Virus record (IMG/VR): IMGVR_UViG_3300024260_000024
Span: 1 to 42,431 of that record
Direction: 5' to 3' (one strand)
Origin: a virus
DNA length: 42,431 nt
Shown here one piece after another: positions 31,024 through 38,042 of the stretch; within the stretch, counting starts at the first letter, position 1, and each line of letters begins with the position of its first letter. Both the position numbers and the translations under genes were made by a program. A model generated the notes under the pieces. The model worked only from the letters and a program-made list of their open reading frames with translations, made no database searches and had not been told where the DNA came from.

Positions 31024-31055
31024 TTCGTTACGAAGTCGTTACGGAAATATACGAA
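31024..31055. promoter_or_regulatory. Operator-like TACGAA repeats upstream of the RHH gene
   Basis: Half-sites TACGAA (31029-31034), TACGGAA (31040-31046) and TACGAA (31050-31055) start 11 and 10 bp apart, one helical turn. The first is part of the palindrome TTCGT-T-ACGAA (31024-31034), and TCGTTACG recurs exactly 11 bp apart. They lie upstream of the -10 box and of a ribbon-helix-helix gene, a protein class that binds tandem sites cooperatively. Confidence 0.6.
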
Positions 31056-31065
31056 ACTATACAAT

Positions 31066-31074
31066 TGCTATATA
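31066..31074 (+). promoter_or_regulatory. Extended -10 promoter of the RHH operon
   Basis: TGCTATATA (TGn then TATATA) on the plus strand, about 11 bases after the last TACGAA site. Predicted start near 31081, leader about 50 nt before the ATG at 31131. Confidence 0.4.
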
Positions 31075-31094
31075 AGTTATATATAAGAAACATT

Positions 31095-31106
31095 ACAGTA
31101 AACTGT
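31095..31106. promoter_or_regulatory. ACAGT-AA-ACTGT palindrome in the RHH gene leader
   Basis: 12-bp inverted repeat with a 2-bp centre, between the predicted transcription start and the ribosome-binding site. Could be a second operator; arms too short for a stable RNA hairpin. Confidence 0.4.
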
Positions 31107-31130
31107 GAAACAACTAAAGAAAGGAAGTAT

Positions 31131-31286
31131 ATGAAAACAACAACTAAGAAAGGTGTAATGATTAACCTTGATAGTAATGTTATTCAAATTCTCAAGGACT
31201 TAGCTGAAAAAAACTCTAGCTCAATGAGCCAAGTGGTAAGAAGGTTGATAATAGATGAACGAGATAGACGAGAAAAAGAGAAATAG
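31131..31286 (+). CDS. Ribbon-helix-helix (Arc/MetJ-type) DNA-binding protein
   Basis: 51 aa from ATG at 31131, 3 bases after AAAGGAAG; a longer reading from 31065 has no ribosome-binding site and crosses the predicted promoter leader. Fold: strand KKGVMINL (6-13), helix A around NVIQILKDLAEKN, turn SSSMS, helix B QVVRRLIIDERD. The strand pairs in a dimer to contact the DNA major groove. Three operator-like half-sites lie upstream, so autoregulation and control of the downstream replication operon are likely. The next gene starts inside its last 32 bases. Confidence 0.85.
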   Translation: MKTTTKKGVMINLDSNVIQILKDLAEKNSSSMSQVVRRLIIDERDRREKEK

Positions 31287-31551
31287 AGTATTAAATCTAT
31301 TTAAGGGAAAAACCAAAGATTGTATCCCGAAGACATACCGTTCATTTTCGGGGATGAGACAAGCTAATGGTAAACGAACCATAAAGCTAATGTTTGGATA
31401 CGACTCTAGTAAAAATGCAATATATTCTGATGCTGTTGAAATTCAGACATTAGCTATGTTTTTAGAAGTTCAAAGATTGTTAGACTTGAATTTAGATAAA
31501 GATATAACTCCTGATGATTTATTCAGTGGTTTAGATGAAAAGGATTTTTAA
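31255..31551 (+). CDS. Unknown 98-residue protein
   Basis: Begins within the RHH gene in another frame (overlap 32 bases) after AAGG. Basic N-terminus, then a strand-like segment (KRTIKLMFGYDSSKNAIYSD) and a helical acidic C-terminus (IQTLAMFLEVQRLLDLNLDK; SGLDEKDF). No family recognised. Co-transcribed with the RHH gene; could be its partner. Confidence 0.65.
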   Translation: MNEIDEKKRNRVLNLFKGKTKDCIPKTYRSFSGMRQANGKRTIKLMFGYDSSKNAIYSDAVEIQTLAMFLEVQRLLDLNLDKDITPDDLFSGLDEKDF

Positions 31552-31767
31552 ATGGAGCTTTGTATAGATGATACTGGAGATAAGGCTAAACTAACCATAA
31601 CCAATGGTTCAAAGACCTTACTACGAAAGAGCGGAACCATTAAGAGTTTATTAAAGCTTGTTTATAGTGGTACTAAGAAAGACAATGTGAAACAGTCCAT
31701 AATCGAATTACAACCAATGTATAAGTTTATGCAAAAGTCACTCACTAAAATAGATATAAAGGACTGA
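31552..31767 (+). CDS. Unknown 71-residue protein
   Basis: Starts immediately after the previous stop. Strands CIDDTGDKAKLTITNGSKTL followed by a helix with Lys residues (KQSIIELQPMYKFMQKSL). It ends Lys-Asp with AAGGACTGAT as the ribosome-binding site of the next gene. Size and composition resemble the preceding protein's C-terminal half only loosely. No family recognised. Confidence 0.65.
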   Translation: MELCIDDTGDKAKLTITNGSKTLLRKSGTIKSLLKLVYSGTKKDNVKQSIIELQPMYKFMQKSLTKIDIKD

Positions 31768-31768
31768 T

Positions 31769-31954
31769 ATGAAAGACCCAAAGGTTATAGCATTATTCTA
31801 TGAAAGAAAAACATTAGGTAGCTTTGAAATGGCTCTAATGGACTTATACGGTAAAGCAGATGAACAGAACAAGAAAGACTTAGCATTAGGCTTTCCAGAG
31901 TATTACTTAGCTTATATGGCTTGGTTTCATAACGATTATAAAAAGGATAAATAA
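31769..31954 (+). CDS. Small phage protein, 61 aa, unknown function
   Basis: Helical: FYERKTLGSFEMALMDLYGK, ADEQNKKDLALGFPEYYLAY, MAWFHNDYKKDK. The pattern A-LxDLYxKADxxNxxxLxxGFPEYYxA is common among small phage proteins without known function. It ends KDK, encoding AAGGATAAATAA, and overlaps the next start by one base. Confidence 0.7.
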   Translation: MKDPKVIALFYERKTLGSFEMALMDLYGKADEQNKKDLALGFPEYYLAYMAWFHNDYKKDK

Positions 31955-32244
31955 TGACTGCAGAAGAATTTAAAAAAGAAACAAGACTCACTAGAGGTAG
32001 ATTAACTAACTTAGACAAGGAATTAAATCTTATCTACTATGAAGGTATTGAGGAACTTCAACTACTGTGCTACAAGAATAAGCAGATGGGAATAGTTAAC
32101 ATAGCAGAACTTACATACCTTCCAATTAGCGGTCAAGAGCAATGGTATGAATGGTTAAGCGAAAAAGGCTTTAAAGCCACTAAAAATGAAATGGAATTAA
32201 AGCTTAGCCTCATTAAAATAAATTCGGATGAAGAAGGAGAATAG
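31954..32244 (+). CDS. Unknown 96-residue protein
   Basis: Starts inside the stop of the previous gene (TAATG). N-terminus resembles a helix-turn-helix start (EEFKKETRLTRGRLTNLDKE), the rest is helical with Trp-rich QEQWYEWLSEKGFKATKNEM and an acidic end. DNA-binding is possible but not supported enough to assert. Part of the small-gene run leading to the primase-helicase gene. Confidence 0.6.
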   Translation: MTAEEFKKETRLTRGRLTNLDKELNLIYYEGIEELQLLCYKNKQMGIVNIAELTYLPISGQEQWYEWLSEKGFKATKNEMELKLSLIKINSDEEGE

Positions 32245-32246
32245 TT

Positions 32247-32573
32247 ATGGCTGTTACTGATGAATATAGAGAATTAAAATCACAAGAGAAGGTTGATTTG
32301 TTTACAGAGTTGTTTGATTTGAAAGAAGCTAAAGCAAATATAGATAAACGAATTAAAGAGTTAGAGAAAGGTTACAAGGAAGAGATTAGCATTCATGGTT
32401 CAGATGTATTCTATATCTTACCTAATGGTACTAAGTTCTCTATTAAGAAGTCTATGAGAAAAGGTGGATACATAACTGATAAGGTTGATAGATTTATTGA
32501 AGACAATGGTTATATGATTGAAGACTTTAAGAAAGATGACACACAGATTATGACACTGAGAAAAGACAAATAG
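32247..32573 (+). CDS. Unknown 108-residue protein next to the primase-helicase
   Basis: N-terminal coiled coil (FDLKEAKANIDKRIKELEKG) followed by a small beta domain (SDVFYILPNGTKFSIKKSMR) and a helical end (DKVDRFIEDNGYMIEDFKKD). The layout is typical of small accessory proteins in phage replication clusters. Its stop touches the start of the primase-helicase gene with no spacer. A helper role in replication is inferred from place only. Confidence 0.65.
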   Translation: MAVTDEYRELKSQEKVDLFTELFDLKEAKANIDKRIKELEKGYKEEISIHGSDVFYILPNGTKFSIKKSMRKGGYITDKVDRFIEDNGYMIEDFKKDDTQIMTLRKDK

Positions 32574-34712
32574 ATGAGAGTCGATAAGGAAAAGTTAAAT
32601 CCTCTAGTAAGGGATGTAATGGAATTGGTTTTAAATATTAAACCTGATGTTCCTCAGAACCTAATCCTAATTCTAATCTCTTATGCTTTTGCTGAAGTAA
32701 GTTCTAACCTTAGAGCTAAGCTGAAGTTGTATGATGGAACCACTAAACCATTAAACTTCTATGGTTACATATTCGGAGAGTCTGGGGTTGGTAAAGATGT
32801 TTCACTGAATGCTTTAAATAGAATATTCATAGATAGCTTTACTGAGAGGATGAAGAAAGGACATGATAAGTATAGACTCAAGTATTGGGAACAGAGAACT
32901 ATGGAATTGGTTGATGAAGAATGTGAAGATGTTGAAGCTGTAATCAAAGAAGAGATGAGAATGGTTTCTCCTTTCAGCTATAGAATATCAAGCGGTACTG
33001 AAGCTGGTATCTCTAAAGCTAGAGTTACAAGTAGTTACTATAAGATTGGAGCCATTAACTTAGTTATTGATGAACTTGGTGTTAACTATCCAAAGCTTAG
33101 AGAACTTCTAGGACTTATGTTATCTAGTTATGAAGATGGAGATACTTCAGCAAGAATGTTAAAAACTGAGTCTGTAGTAGCTGTTAAAGGTGTTCCATCT
33201 AACTTTCTAGGTTACTCTAGCCCTACACTTATATTTGATGGTGGAGCTACTGAGAAAGCCTTAACAGATGATATGTCACAAGGTTTCGGTAGAAGAAGTT
33301 TTTGTGCATATTCAATGAAGCCTGATAAAGAAAAGCTTACAGCCGCAGAGATGGTTGCTAAGAGCAGAACCAAAGCAGATGATAATACAGACAAGATGAA
33401 GGAGATGAATAGCTACTTTGGTAAGTTAGCAAACCCTAAGAATATGTATAAAGAAATTATGATGACTGAGGAAGCTGAGATTAGATTAGCTGAGTATCAA
33501 ATCAAGTGTGATGAAGTTGCAGAAGCTACAGCAAACATATCAGACCCAGAGAGACTTGAGTTAATCAACAGACCTTGGAAAGCTGCTAGATTAGCTGGAG
33601 TATATGCTTTTGTGTCTAATGAAGATGATATAGGTATTGACTATATAGAACAAGCTATCTATGTTGCAGAGATTTCAGGACTAGGTTTTCAGAAAGTATT
33701 TAATCAACCACCTACTTACGAGAGAGCATTTAACTTTATTAAAGGACGAAGTAAAACTTCTGATGTTGATTTAGCTAAACAACCATGGTTTAAAGGAAAC
33801 CAAACACAGAAGAGAGAGTTACTATCATTAGCTAGAGCATTTGGCTACGAGAATGATTGTTTGTTTAGAGTTAAAGAAGTTGAAGGTGTTGAGTTCTATT
33901 CGTTTGCGGAGGTTCCAAAGACTGATGTAGATAATATTACTGTAAGCATATCTAAACATCAAGCTAAAGGCTTTAAACCAAAGAAGGTACCATTTGAATT
34001 GCTACACGAAGCTGTATGTAATCCTGAGTTAATGTATTCAGCTGGTACATTTGAAGGTGGACATAGAACAAAAGGTAACTACAAGCAGAAACAAAATCTT
34101 ATTATTATTGATATAGATGATGGAATGAAGCTAGAAACCGCTAAGATGATGTTCGCAAATTATAAGTGTCTGATAGCTACAACCAAATCTCATCAAAAAG
34201 ATAAGAATGGTTTAACTTGTGACAGATTTAGAATTGTATTCATAACAGATAGAACCATTAAGTTAGAGTCAGAAATGTACTCAAGATTTATGGCTAATGT
34301 TTATGACAGTCTTGGAGTTCCAGCAGATGAAAGCTGTAAAGACTCAAGCAGAATGTACTACGGTGCTAAAGGAGAGTATTGGTACTCAGATGGAGAGAAG
34401 CTATTTGAAATCAGTGACTTAATTCCTGAAACTACAAAGGAGAAAGAAAGAAAGACAATGTTAACTAGCAGTGGTGTTGGTTCAACAACTGGATTAGAAA
34501 GAGTATTGTTAGAAGATGCTATGAAAGGTAATCGAAACCATACAATACTGAAATATGGAATGTTCCTGATAACTAATGGTTACTCTATCGGAGACTCAAG
34601 ACGAAAAGTTTTAGAGTTCAATGATAAATTACCTGAGAGTTTAACTGAGAAAGAAATCAGAGGAACTATATTTAAAACAATGGAGAAGAAAAATGACTCA
34701 ACAAGAAGCTAA
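32574..34712 (+). CDS. Helicase-like ATPase (DUF3987-like) fused to PrimPol-type primase
   Basis: 712 aa. N-terminal P-loop domain (about 20-380): Walker A GESGVGKD (68-75), Walker B NLVIDE (162-167), sensor-like GVPSNFLGYSSP (206-217), as in DUF3987/helicase-type phage proteins. C-terminal part resembles an archaeo-eukaryotic primase/PrimPol: D513 and D515 in IIIDIDDG, TTKSH (536-540), FRIVFITDR (552-560), then a D-x-SR motif (590-593). Residues 640-704 resemble the primase C-terminal (PriCT) helix bundle (NRNHTILKYGMFLITNGYS). Usual phage fusions have primase first, then helicase; here the order is reversed. As no DNA polymerase gene is seen, this protein probably starts replication and hands over to host polymerase. 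A polymerase activity of its own is possible. Confidence 0.75.
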   Translation: MRVDKEKLNPLVRDVMELVLNIKPDVPQNLILILISYAFAEVSSNLRAKLKLYDGTTKPLNFYGYIFGESGVGKDVSLNALNRIFIDSFTERMKKGHDKYRLKYWEQRTMELVDEECEDVEAVIKEEMRMVSPFSYRISSGTEAGISKARVTSSYYKIGAINLVIDELGVNYPKLRELLGLMLSSYEDGDTSARMLKTESVVAVKGVPSNFLGYSSPTLIFDGGATEKALTDDMSQGFGRRSFCAYSMKPDKEKLTAAEMVAKSRTKADDNTDKMKEMNSYFGKLANPKNMYKEIMMTEEAEIRLAEYQIKCDEVAEATANISDPERLELINRPWKAARLAGVYAFVSNEDDIGIDYIEQAIYVAEISGLGFQKVFNQPPTYERAFNFIKGRSKTSDVDLAKQPWFKGNQTQKRELLSLARAFGYENDCLFRVKEVEGVEFYSFAEVPKTDVDNITVSISKHQAKGFKPKKVPFELLHEAVCNPELMYSAGTFEGGHRTKGNYKQKQNLIIIDIDDGMKLETAKMMFANYKCLIATTKSHQKDKNGLTCDRFRIVFITDRTIKLESEMYSRFMANVYDSLGVPADESCKDSSRMYYGAKGEYWYSDGEKLFEISDLIPETTKEKERKTMLTSSGVGSTTGLERVLLEDAMKGNRNHTILKYGMFLITNGYSIGDSRRKVLEFNDKLPESLTEKEIRGTIFKTMEKKNDSTRS

Positions 34713-35244
34713 AGATTTAATCAGCAATCAAAAAGAACAACTAGAAGAGATGAATGAGTTACTTAGAGATAAGAACTTAGAGCTAATAGAAAGACCTACT
34801 AGAACTATGATAGAAGTAGTTGAAGTAATTATCACTAACTCAGAGATGGGTGGAGAGAACTTAGGTGGATTATTTGAAGCCTTAGCAATCTGTCAAGGAG
34901 AGTTTAGTTCTGTAAAGAAAGGTTCTAGTGCTCATGGATACAACTATGCAGATATTGAAGCAGTATTAAAAGCTGTTACTCCAATCACTTCAAAGAATGG
35001 TATTAGTATCGTTCAGATGAATGTATCTAAGATGCAAGGTAAAACTCCTCTTGTTGGTGTTAAGACTATCCTTGGTCATAAAGATGGTGGTTGGATGAGT
35101 TCAGAGGTGTATATTCCAGTAGCCAAAACTAAGATGAATACCTTAGTACAGATGGCTGGAGTTACGATTACTTATCTTAGAAGATATGGAATACAATCAG
35201 CACTTGGTTTAAGTACAACTGATAACGATGGTAAAGACGACTAG
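34693..35244 (+). CDS. erf: ERF-family single-strand annealing protein
   Basis: 183 aa. Clear ERF signature: LFEALAICQGEFSSVKKGSS, YNYADIEAVLKAVTPITSKN, GVKTILGHKDGGWMSSEVYI, VTITYLRRYGIQSALGLSTT, ending DNDGKDD. ERF proteins anneal complementary single strands in phage recombination and genome circularisation or concatemer formation. It overlaps the primase-helicase gene by 20 bases and precedes the SSB-like gene. With the PD-(D/E)XK nuclease it forms a recombination pair. Identification is firm; the Gln/Glu-rich N-terminal 45 residues are extra to the core. Confidence 0.95.
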   Translation: MTQQEAKDLISNQKEQLEEMNELLRDKNLELIERPTRTMIEVVEVIITNSEMGGENLGGLFEALAICQGEFSSVKKGSSAHGYNYADIEAVLKAVTPITSKNGISIVQMNVSKMQGKTPLVGVKTILGHKDGGWMSSEVYIPVAKTKMNTLVQMAGVTITYLRRYGIQSALGLSTTDNDGKDD

Positions 35245-35301
35245 AAAATAGTTTAACAACACAAGATGTCGCTTGAAAGGAACAAATAAAAAGAGAATAT
35301 T

Positions 35302-36279
35302 ATGGCTGAAAAAATGAATGAAACAAATGGTAAAGTAGAAGAAACTGAAACAACAATGTCAAGTGCTTGGTTAGATGATGAAGATGATATAGTTGAAGAA
35401 GATGAAACAGTATTTGGTGGTAGTGAGTCAAACTTCATAGAAGGTTATGGAGTACATACAGTAAAGATTACTATGGCTAAGAGAATTACTTTTCCATCAT
35501 CTAAAGTAGAGTTTATTGAGATAGACTTCATGGATAAAGAAAGTAAGACTCACAGAGAGAAGTTTATGGTTCGTGGTAGAGACGGTAAATCATTCTTTAT
35601 GAAAGGTAAAGTAAAGACTCAACACTTTGGTGTAAACAAGATTAAGTCTCTATTGAAAGTTGCTAATGTATTCCCTGATGTTGAACCTAAGAAGTTAATG
35701 GCTTCATTATATGGGAACACTGAAGAAGCTGAAGTTACTTGGACTGAGTATGGTAACGAAAAGACTGAAGAGTTCTTAGTATTCTTATCTCTTATTGATG
35801 TGAAGGTTAAAGTTTGTCTTACTTCTAAGAAAGAAAACACTCAGAAAGCTCAAGAACAAGATGACAAGAAAGATAAGAAGTATGTAGAAGCTTGTATGAA
35901 GGCTACCAAGGCATATGTTAAGGCTAATCCGAAGAAGAAGTCACTGAAGAAGTTTGATGACGATGAAGCGGCTTATGTGAATGTATATAGATGGTTTGTT
36001 GTTTCTAGTGTTACTCATTTTTGTTCTCTTAATGGTTTGTTTGCTTCAGAAATTGAAAGTGGAGAAGGTAAGCTAATGGATAAGTTTATCGCTGGTAACG
36101 ATGAAGGAATTATCTTTGATGGTAGAACACTTATTCCTGAAGACCTAGATGAAGCCAAGTTAGCAAGACTTGGTATTAATGAGTATGGTAAGCAAGTTGA
36201 ACCTGAAGACTCAGATGATGATGAAGCATTTGAAGAACCTGAAGCTGATGAAGATGACAGCGAAGATGAAGAATGGTAA
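35302..36279 (+). CDS. Single-stranded-DNA-binding-like protein with acidic Trp-ended tail
   Basis: 325 aa. An acidic N-terminal 40 residues precede a probable OB-fold core: GYGVHTVKITMAKRITFPSS, VEFIEIDFMDKESKTHREKF, KSFFMKGKVKTQHFGVNKIK, with LVFLSLIDVKVKVCLTSKK later, a Lys-rich middle, and a C-terminal 35 residues almost all Asp/Glu ending SEDEEW. The layout (OB-like core, acidic tail, terminal aromatic) matches phage SSBs such as T7 gp2.5, though sequence similarity is low and the protein is larger. Position after ERF fits. The tail probably recruits replication partners. DUF669-like phage proteins are the main alternative. Confidence 0.6.
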   Translation: MAEKMNETNGKVEETETTMSSAWLDDEDDIVEEDETVFGGSESNFIEGYGVHTVKITMAKRITFPSSKVEFIEIDFMDKESKTHREKFMVRGRDGKSFFMKGKVKTQHFGVNKIKSLLKVANVFPDVEPKKLMASLYGNTEEAEVTWTEYGNEKTEEFLVFLSLIDVKVKVCLTSKKENTQKAQEQDDKKDKKYVEACMKATKAYVKANPKKKSLKKFDDDEAAYVNVYRWFVVSSVTHFCSLNGLFASEIESGEGKLMDKFIAGNDEGIIFDGRTLIPEDLDEAKLARLGINEYGKQVEPEDSDDDEAFEEPEADEDDSEDEEW

Positions 36280-36712
36280 GCCAGTAGTATTTCTCTATAA
36301 TGGAGTGATACCTAAAAGTGGTAAAGCTATAATTGAGTTCGGTGGTATTAAATTATGCCATCGCTCAATAAGAGCAGACAAATCAGACCTATTGGTTCAT
36401 GTAGATACAAAGATTATTGTTAGGTCTTATCCTATTAAAACAGATAGAGGTATTGTGCTTGATGATATAGCCAACAACATAGATAAACTAAAGCACTTCA
36501 TAGAAGCTCCTGAAGCTTATTTATTGGAAGAACGAGTAAAGTTATCAAAGAAAGAAGAAGATGTCTCTAACACCCCTAGCAATGCTGATAAGAAGCCATC
36601 ATATTCAAGAGCTGGAAACTATGCTCACTTAAATGATGATAACCCTAGTTGTGTTACTGGATGTGGTAGAAAAGAGAAGAAAAGATTTAATGTTGGAGAA
36701 GCTAAATGGTAA
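36266..36712 (+). CDS. Unknown 148-residue protein
   Basis: ATG at 36266 chosen (MKNGKPVVFLYNGVIPKSGK), overlapping the SSB-like stop by 14 bases; ATG at 36254 is the alternative. The frame is open further upstream only as a shadow of the SSB-like gene. Strand-rich N-terminal half (KAIIEFGGIKLCHRSIRADK, LLVHVDTKIIVRSYPI), a helix NIDKLKHFIEAPEAYLLEER, and a polar C-terminus with two Cys (SCVTGCGRKEKKRFNV). No family recognised. Between SSB and GIY-YIG nuclease, so a DNA-metabolism role is likely. Confidence 0.65.
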   Translation: MKNGKPVVFLYNGVIPKSGKAIIEFGGIKLCHRSIRADKSDLLVHVDTKIIVRSYPIKTDRGIVLDDIANNIDKLKHFIEAPEAYLLEERVKLSKKEEDVSNTPSNADKKPSYSRAGNYAHLNDDNPSCVTGCGRKEKKRFNVGEAKW

Positions 36713-37122
36713 ATTGGGTATGTAATGGCAAAGAAATGTTATCTCACGATGACTTTACAGATGATGTAGTTGGTTTTATATATTTGATAACTTACACTAA
36801 CGGACAACAATACATAGGTAAGAAACTTATTAGAAGTATAGTGAAACTGAAACCAACGAAAGAACAGTTGGCTATTAGAAAGAACTACTCAAGAAAGGAG
36901 ATGAGAAATAAACCATTCGTTAATTATGTTGGTTCTCACAAGACTGATAAGTACATGGAAATACAAAGTAGAGAAATGATTGAGATATGTTCAGACAAGA
37001 TTAACCTTACATATTGTGAGATTAAATGGATGATGAAATATGATGTTTTAAATAATGACAAATATCTTAATGGGAATATTGCTGGAAAGTTTTTCCAAGG
37101 CAAAATAAAGAGAGGTATATAA
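36706..37122 (+). CDS. GIY-YIG endonuclease
   Basis: 138 aa. GIY motif as GFIY (23-26) in VVGFIYLITYTNGQQYIGKK, with YIG at 36-38, a basic helix (KPTKEQLAIRKNYSRKEMRN), NYVGSHKTD, and E105 in YCEIKWMMK as probable catalytic Glu, then LNGNIAG. Phage GIY-YIG enzymes of this type are thought to process branched DNA. It may take the place of T7 gp3 (Holliday-junction endonuclease) before packaging. It overlaps the preceding gene by 7 bases and the MazG gene by one. Confidence 0.8.
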   Translation: MVNWVCNGKEMLSHDDFTDDVVGFIYLITYTNGQQYIGKKLIRSIVKLKPTKEQLAIRKNYSRKEMRNKPFVNYVGSHKTDKYMEIQSREMIEICSDKINLTYCEIKWMMKYDVLNNDKYLNGNIAGKFFQGKIKRGI

Positions 37123-37433
37123 TGCTAACACTAGAGATTTATGAAGAGTTAACAATTCAATGGTCAGAAGATAGAGGTATCATACAGAACTCTACTGATG
37201 TGTCACAAACATTAAAGCTAATGAGTGAAGCTGGAGAGCTTTGTGATAACATAAACAAGGGTAGAGATGTAAAAGATGATATAGGAGACTGTTTAGTATG
37301 TCTTACTAACATAGCTGCTATAAGAGGACTTACATTAGCTGAATGTTGGGATGTAGCATATGATGACATTAAAGATAGAAAAGGTCACATGAATAGCAAT
37401 GGTGTATTTATTAAAGAAGGAGATGTAGGATGA
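37122..37433 (+). CDS. MazG-like NTP pyrophosphohydrolase
   Basis: 103 aa, one MazG-type all-helical domain. Metal-binding residues follow the family: E36 and E39 in SEAGELCDN, D53 and D56 in KDDIGDCLV, then a helix LTLAECWDVAYDDIKDRKGH. MazG enzymes hydrolyse NTPs or dNTPs to monophosphates; in phages they are thought to recycle nucleotides or alter alarmone balance. It starts the nucleotide cassette (MazG, gp1.7-like kinase, NrdB, NrdA, ThyX). Overlaps the next ORF in an ATGA junction. Confidence 0.9.
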   Translation: MLTLEIYEELTIQWSEDRGIIQNSTDVSQTLKLMSEAGELCDNINKGRDVKDDIGDCLVCLTNIAAIRGLTLAECWDVAYDDIKDRKGHMNSNGVFIKEGDVG

Positions 37434-37564
37434 GTTTAGGAGATGATTTTAAACAGAGATGTCATAAGCAGATGCAGAAAGAAGTAAGTTACAATGCTAA
37501 GAAGAAGAAAGAGTATAAAGCTGCAAAGAAAAAAGAACAAGAGTTAACTAATGAACACTCTTGA
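37430..37564 (+). CDS. Lys-rich 44-residue peptide
   Basis: ATG at 37430 overlaps the MazG stop (ATGA); TGA at 37562-37564 lies 14 bases inside the next gene. Sequence MSLGDDFKQRCHKQMQKEVS, then a Lys/Glu-rich helix (NAKKKKEYKAAKKKEQEL). Coupling on both sides supports translation. Similar Lys-rich micro-proteins are frequent between phage metabolic genes; function unknown. Confidence 0.6.
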   Translation: MSLGDDFKQRCHKQMQKEVSYNAKKKKEYKAAKKKEQELTNEHS

Positions 37565-37859
37565 TAAATGCTTAGATGCAATAGAAGCTAGACAGCTAGA
37601 GAATATGGTTCATCCTCTTCTTAATCCAGACTCTAAACACTACAGTATGGTTGATGGAATTGAAGCCATTAGCAGAATGGAAGATATGTATTCTAAACAT
37701 GAGTTGCAGATATGGGCTAAGATAACTGCTATGAAGTATAGACTTAGAATTGGGAACAAAGATGATGCTCACAAGGAAGTGAATAAGATAAAGACATATG
37801 AGGCTTACTATGAATACTTAGAAGCTCAATTAAAAGGAAATATACAATGGGAAAAATAG
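37551..37859 (+). CDS. gp1.7-like nucleotide kinase domain (DUF3310 type)
   Basis: 102 aa. The pattern KHYSMVDGIEAISRMEDMYS, then WAKITAMKYRLRIGNKDDAH and VNKIKTYEAYYEYL lines up with the C-terminal domain of T7 gp1.7 (HY-x-x-x-x-IEAIEVIARSMT; KYRLRAGKK; KADFYKELFE). T7 gp1.7 phosphorylates dGMP and dTMP; this shorter protein keeps only that domain and lacks the zinc-binding-like N-terminus. Next to NrdA/B it would feed the dNTP pathway. Kinase activity in the short form is not certain. Confidence 0.75.
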   Translation: MNTLDKCLDAIEARQLENMVHPLLNPDSKHYSMVDGIEAISRMEDMYSKHELQIWAKITAMKYRLRIGNKDDAHKEVNKIKTYEAYYEYLEAQLKGNIQWEK

Positions 37860-38041
37860 TAATTAAATTTAACAAGAAAAACAAAGCAGAGTTCGATATT
37901 GAAACAGATAATGATTCACAAGCTTTTACAGCACTATTAGGATTAGAAGCCTTTATAGCTGCTAAGAGTGACTTGCCAGTGTCAGAGATAAGAAGTATTA
38001 TGGATGAGATGAAGCAAGACTTAGAAGTAAAGGATAAATAA
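37847..38041 (+). CDS. Unknown 64-residue protein
   Basis: ATG after AAAAGGAAATATACA, overlapping the gp1.7-like gene by 13 bases. Strand (GKIVIKFNKKNKAEFDIETD) and two helices (SQAFTALLGLEAFIAAKSDL, SEIRSIMDEMKQDLEVKDK). The terminal KDK encodes AAGGATAAATAA, ribosome-binding site of nrdB. No family recognised. Confidence 0.65.
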   Translation: MGKIVIKFNKKNKAEFDIETDNDSQAFTALLGLEAFIAAKSDLPVSEIRSIMDEMKQDLEVKDK

Positions 38042-38042
38042 T

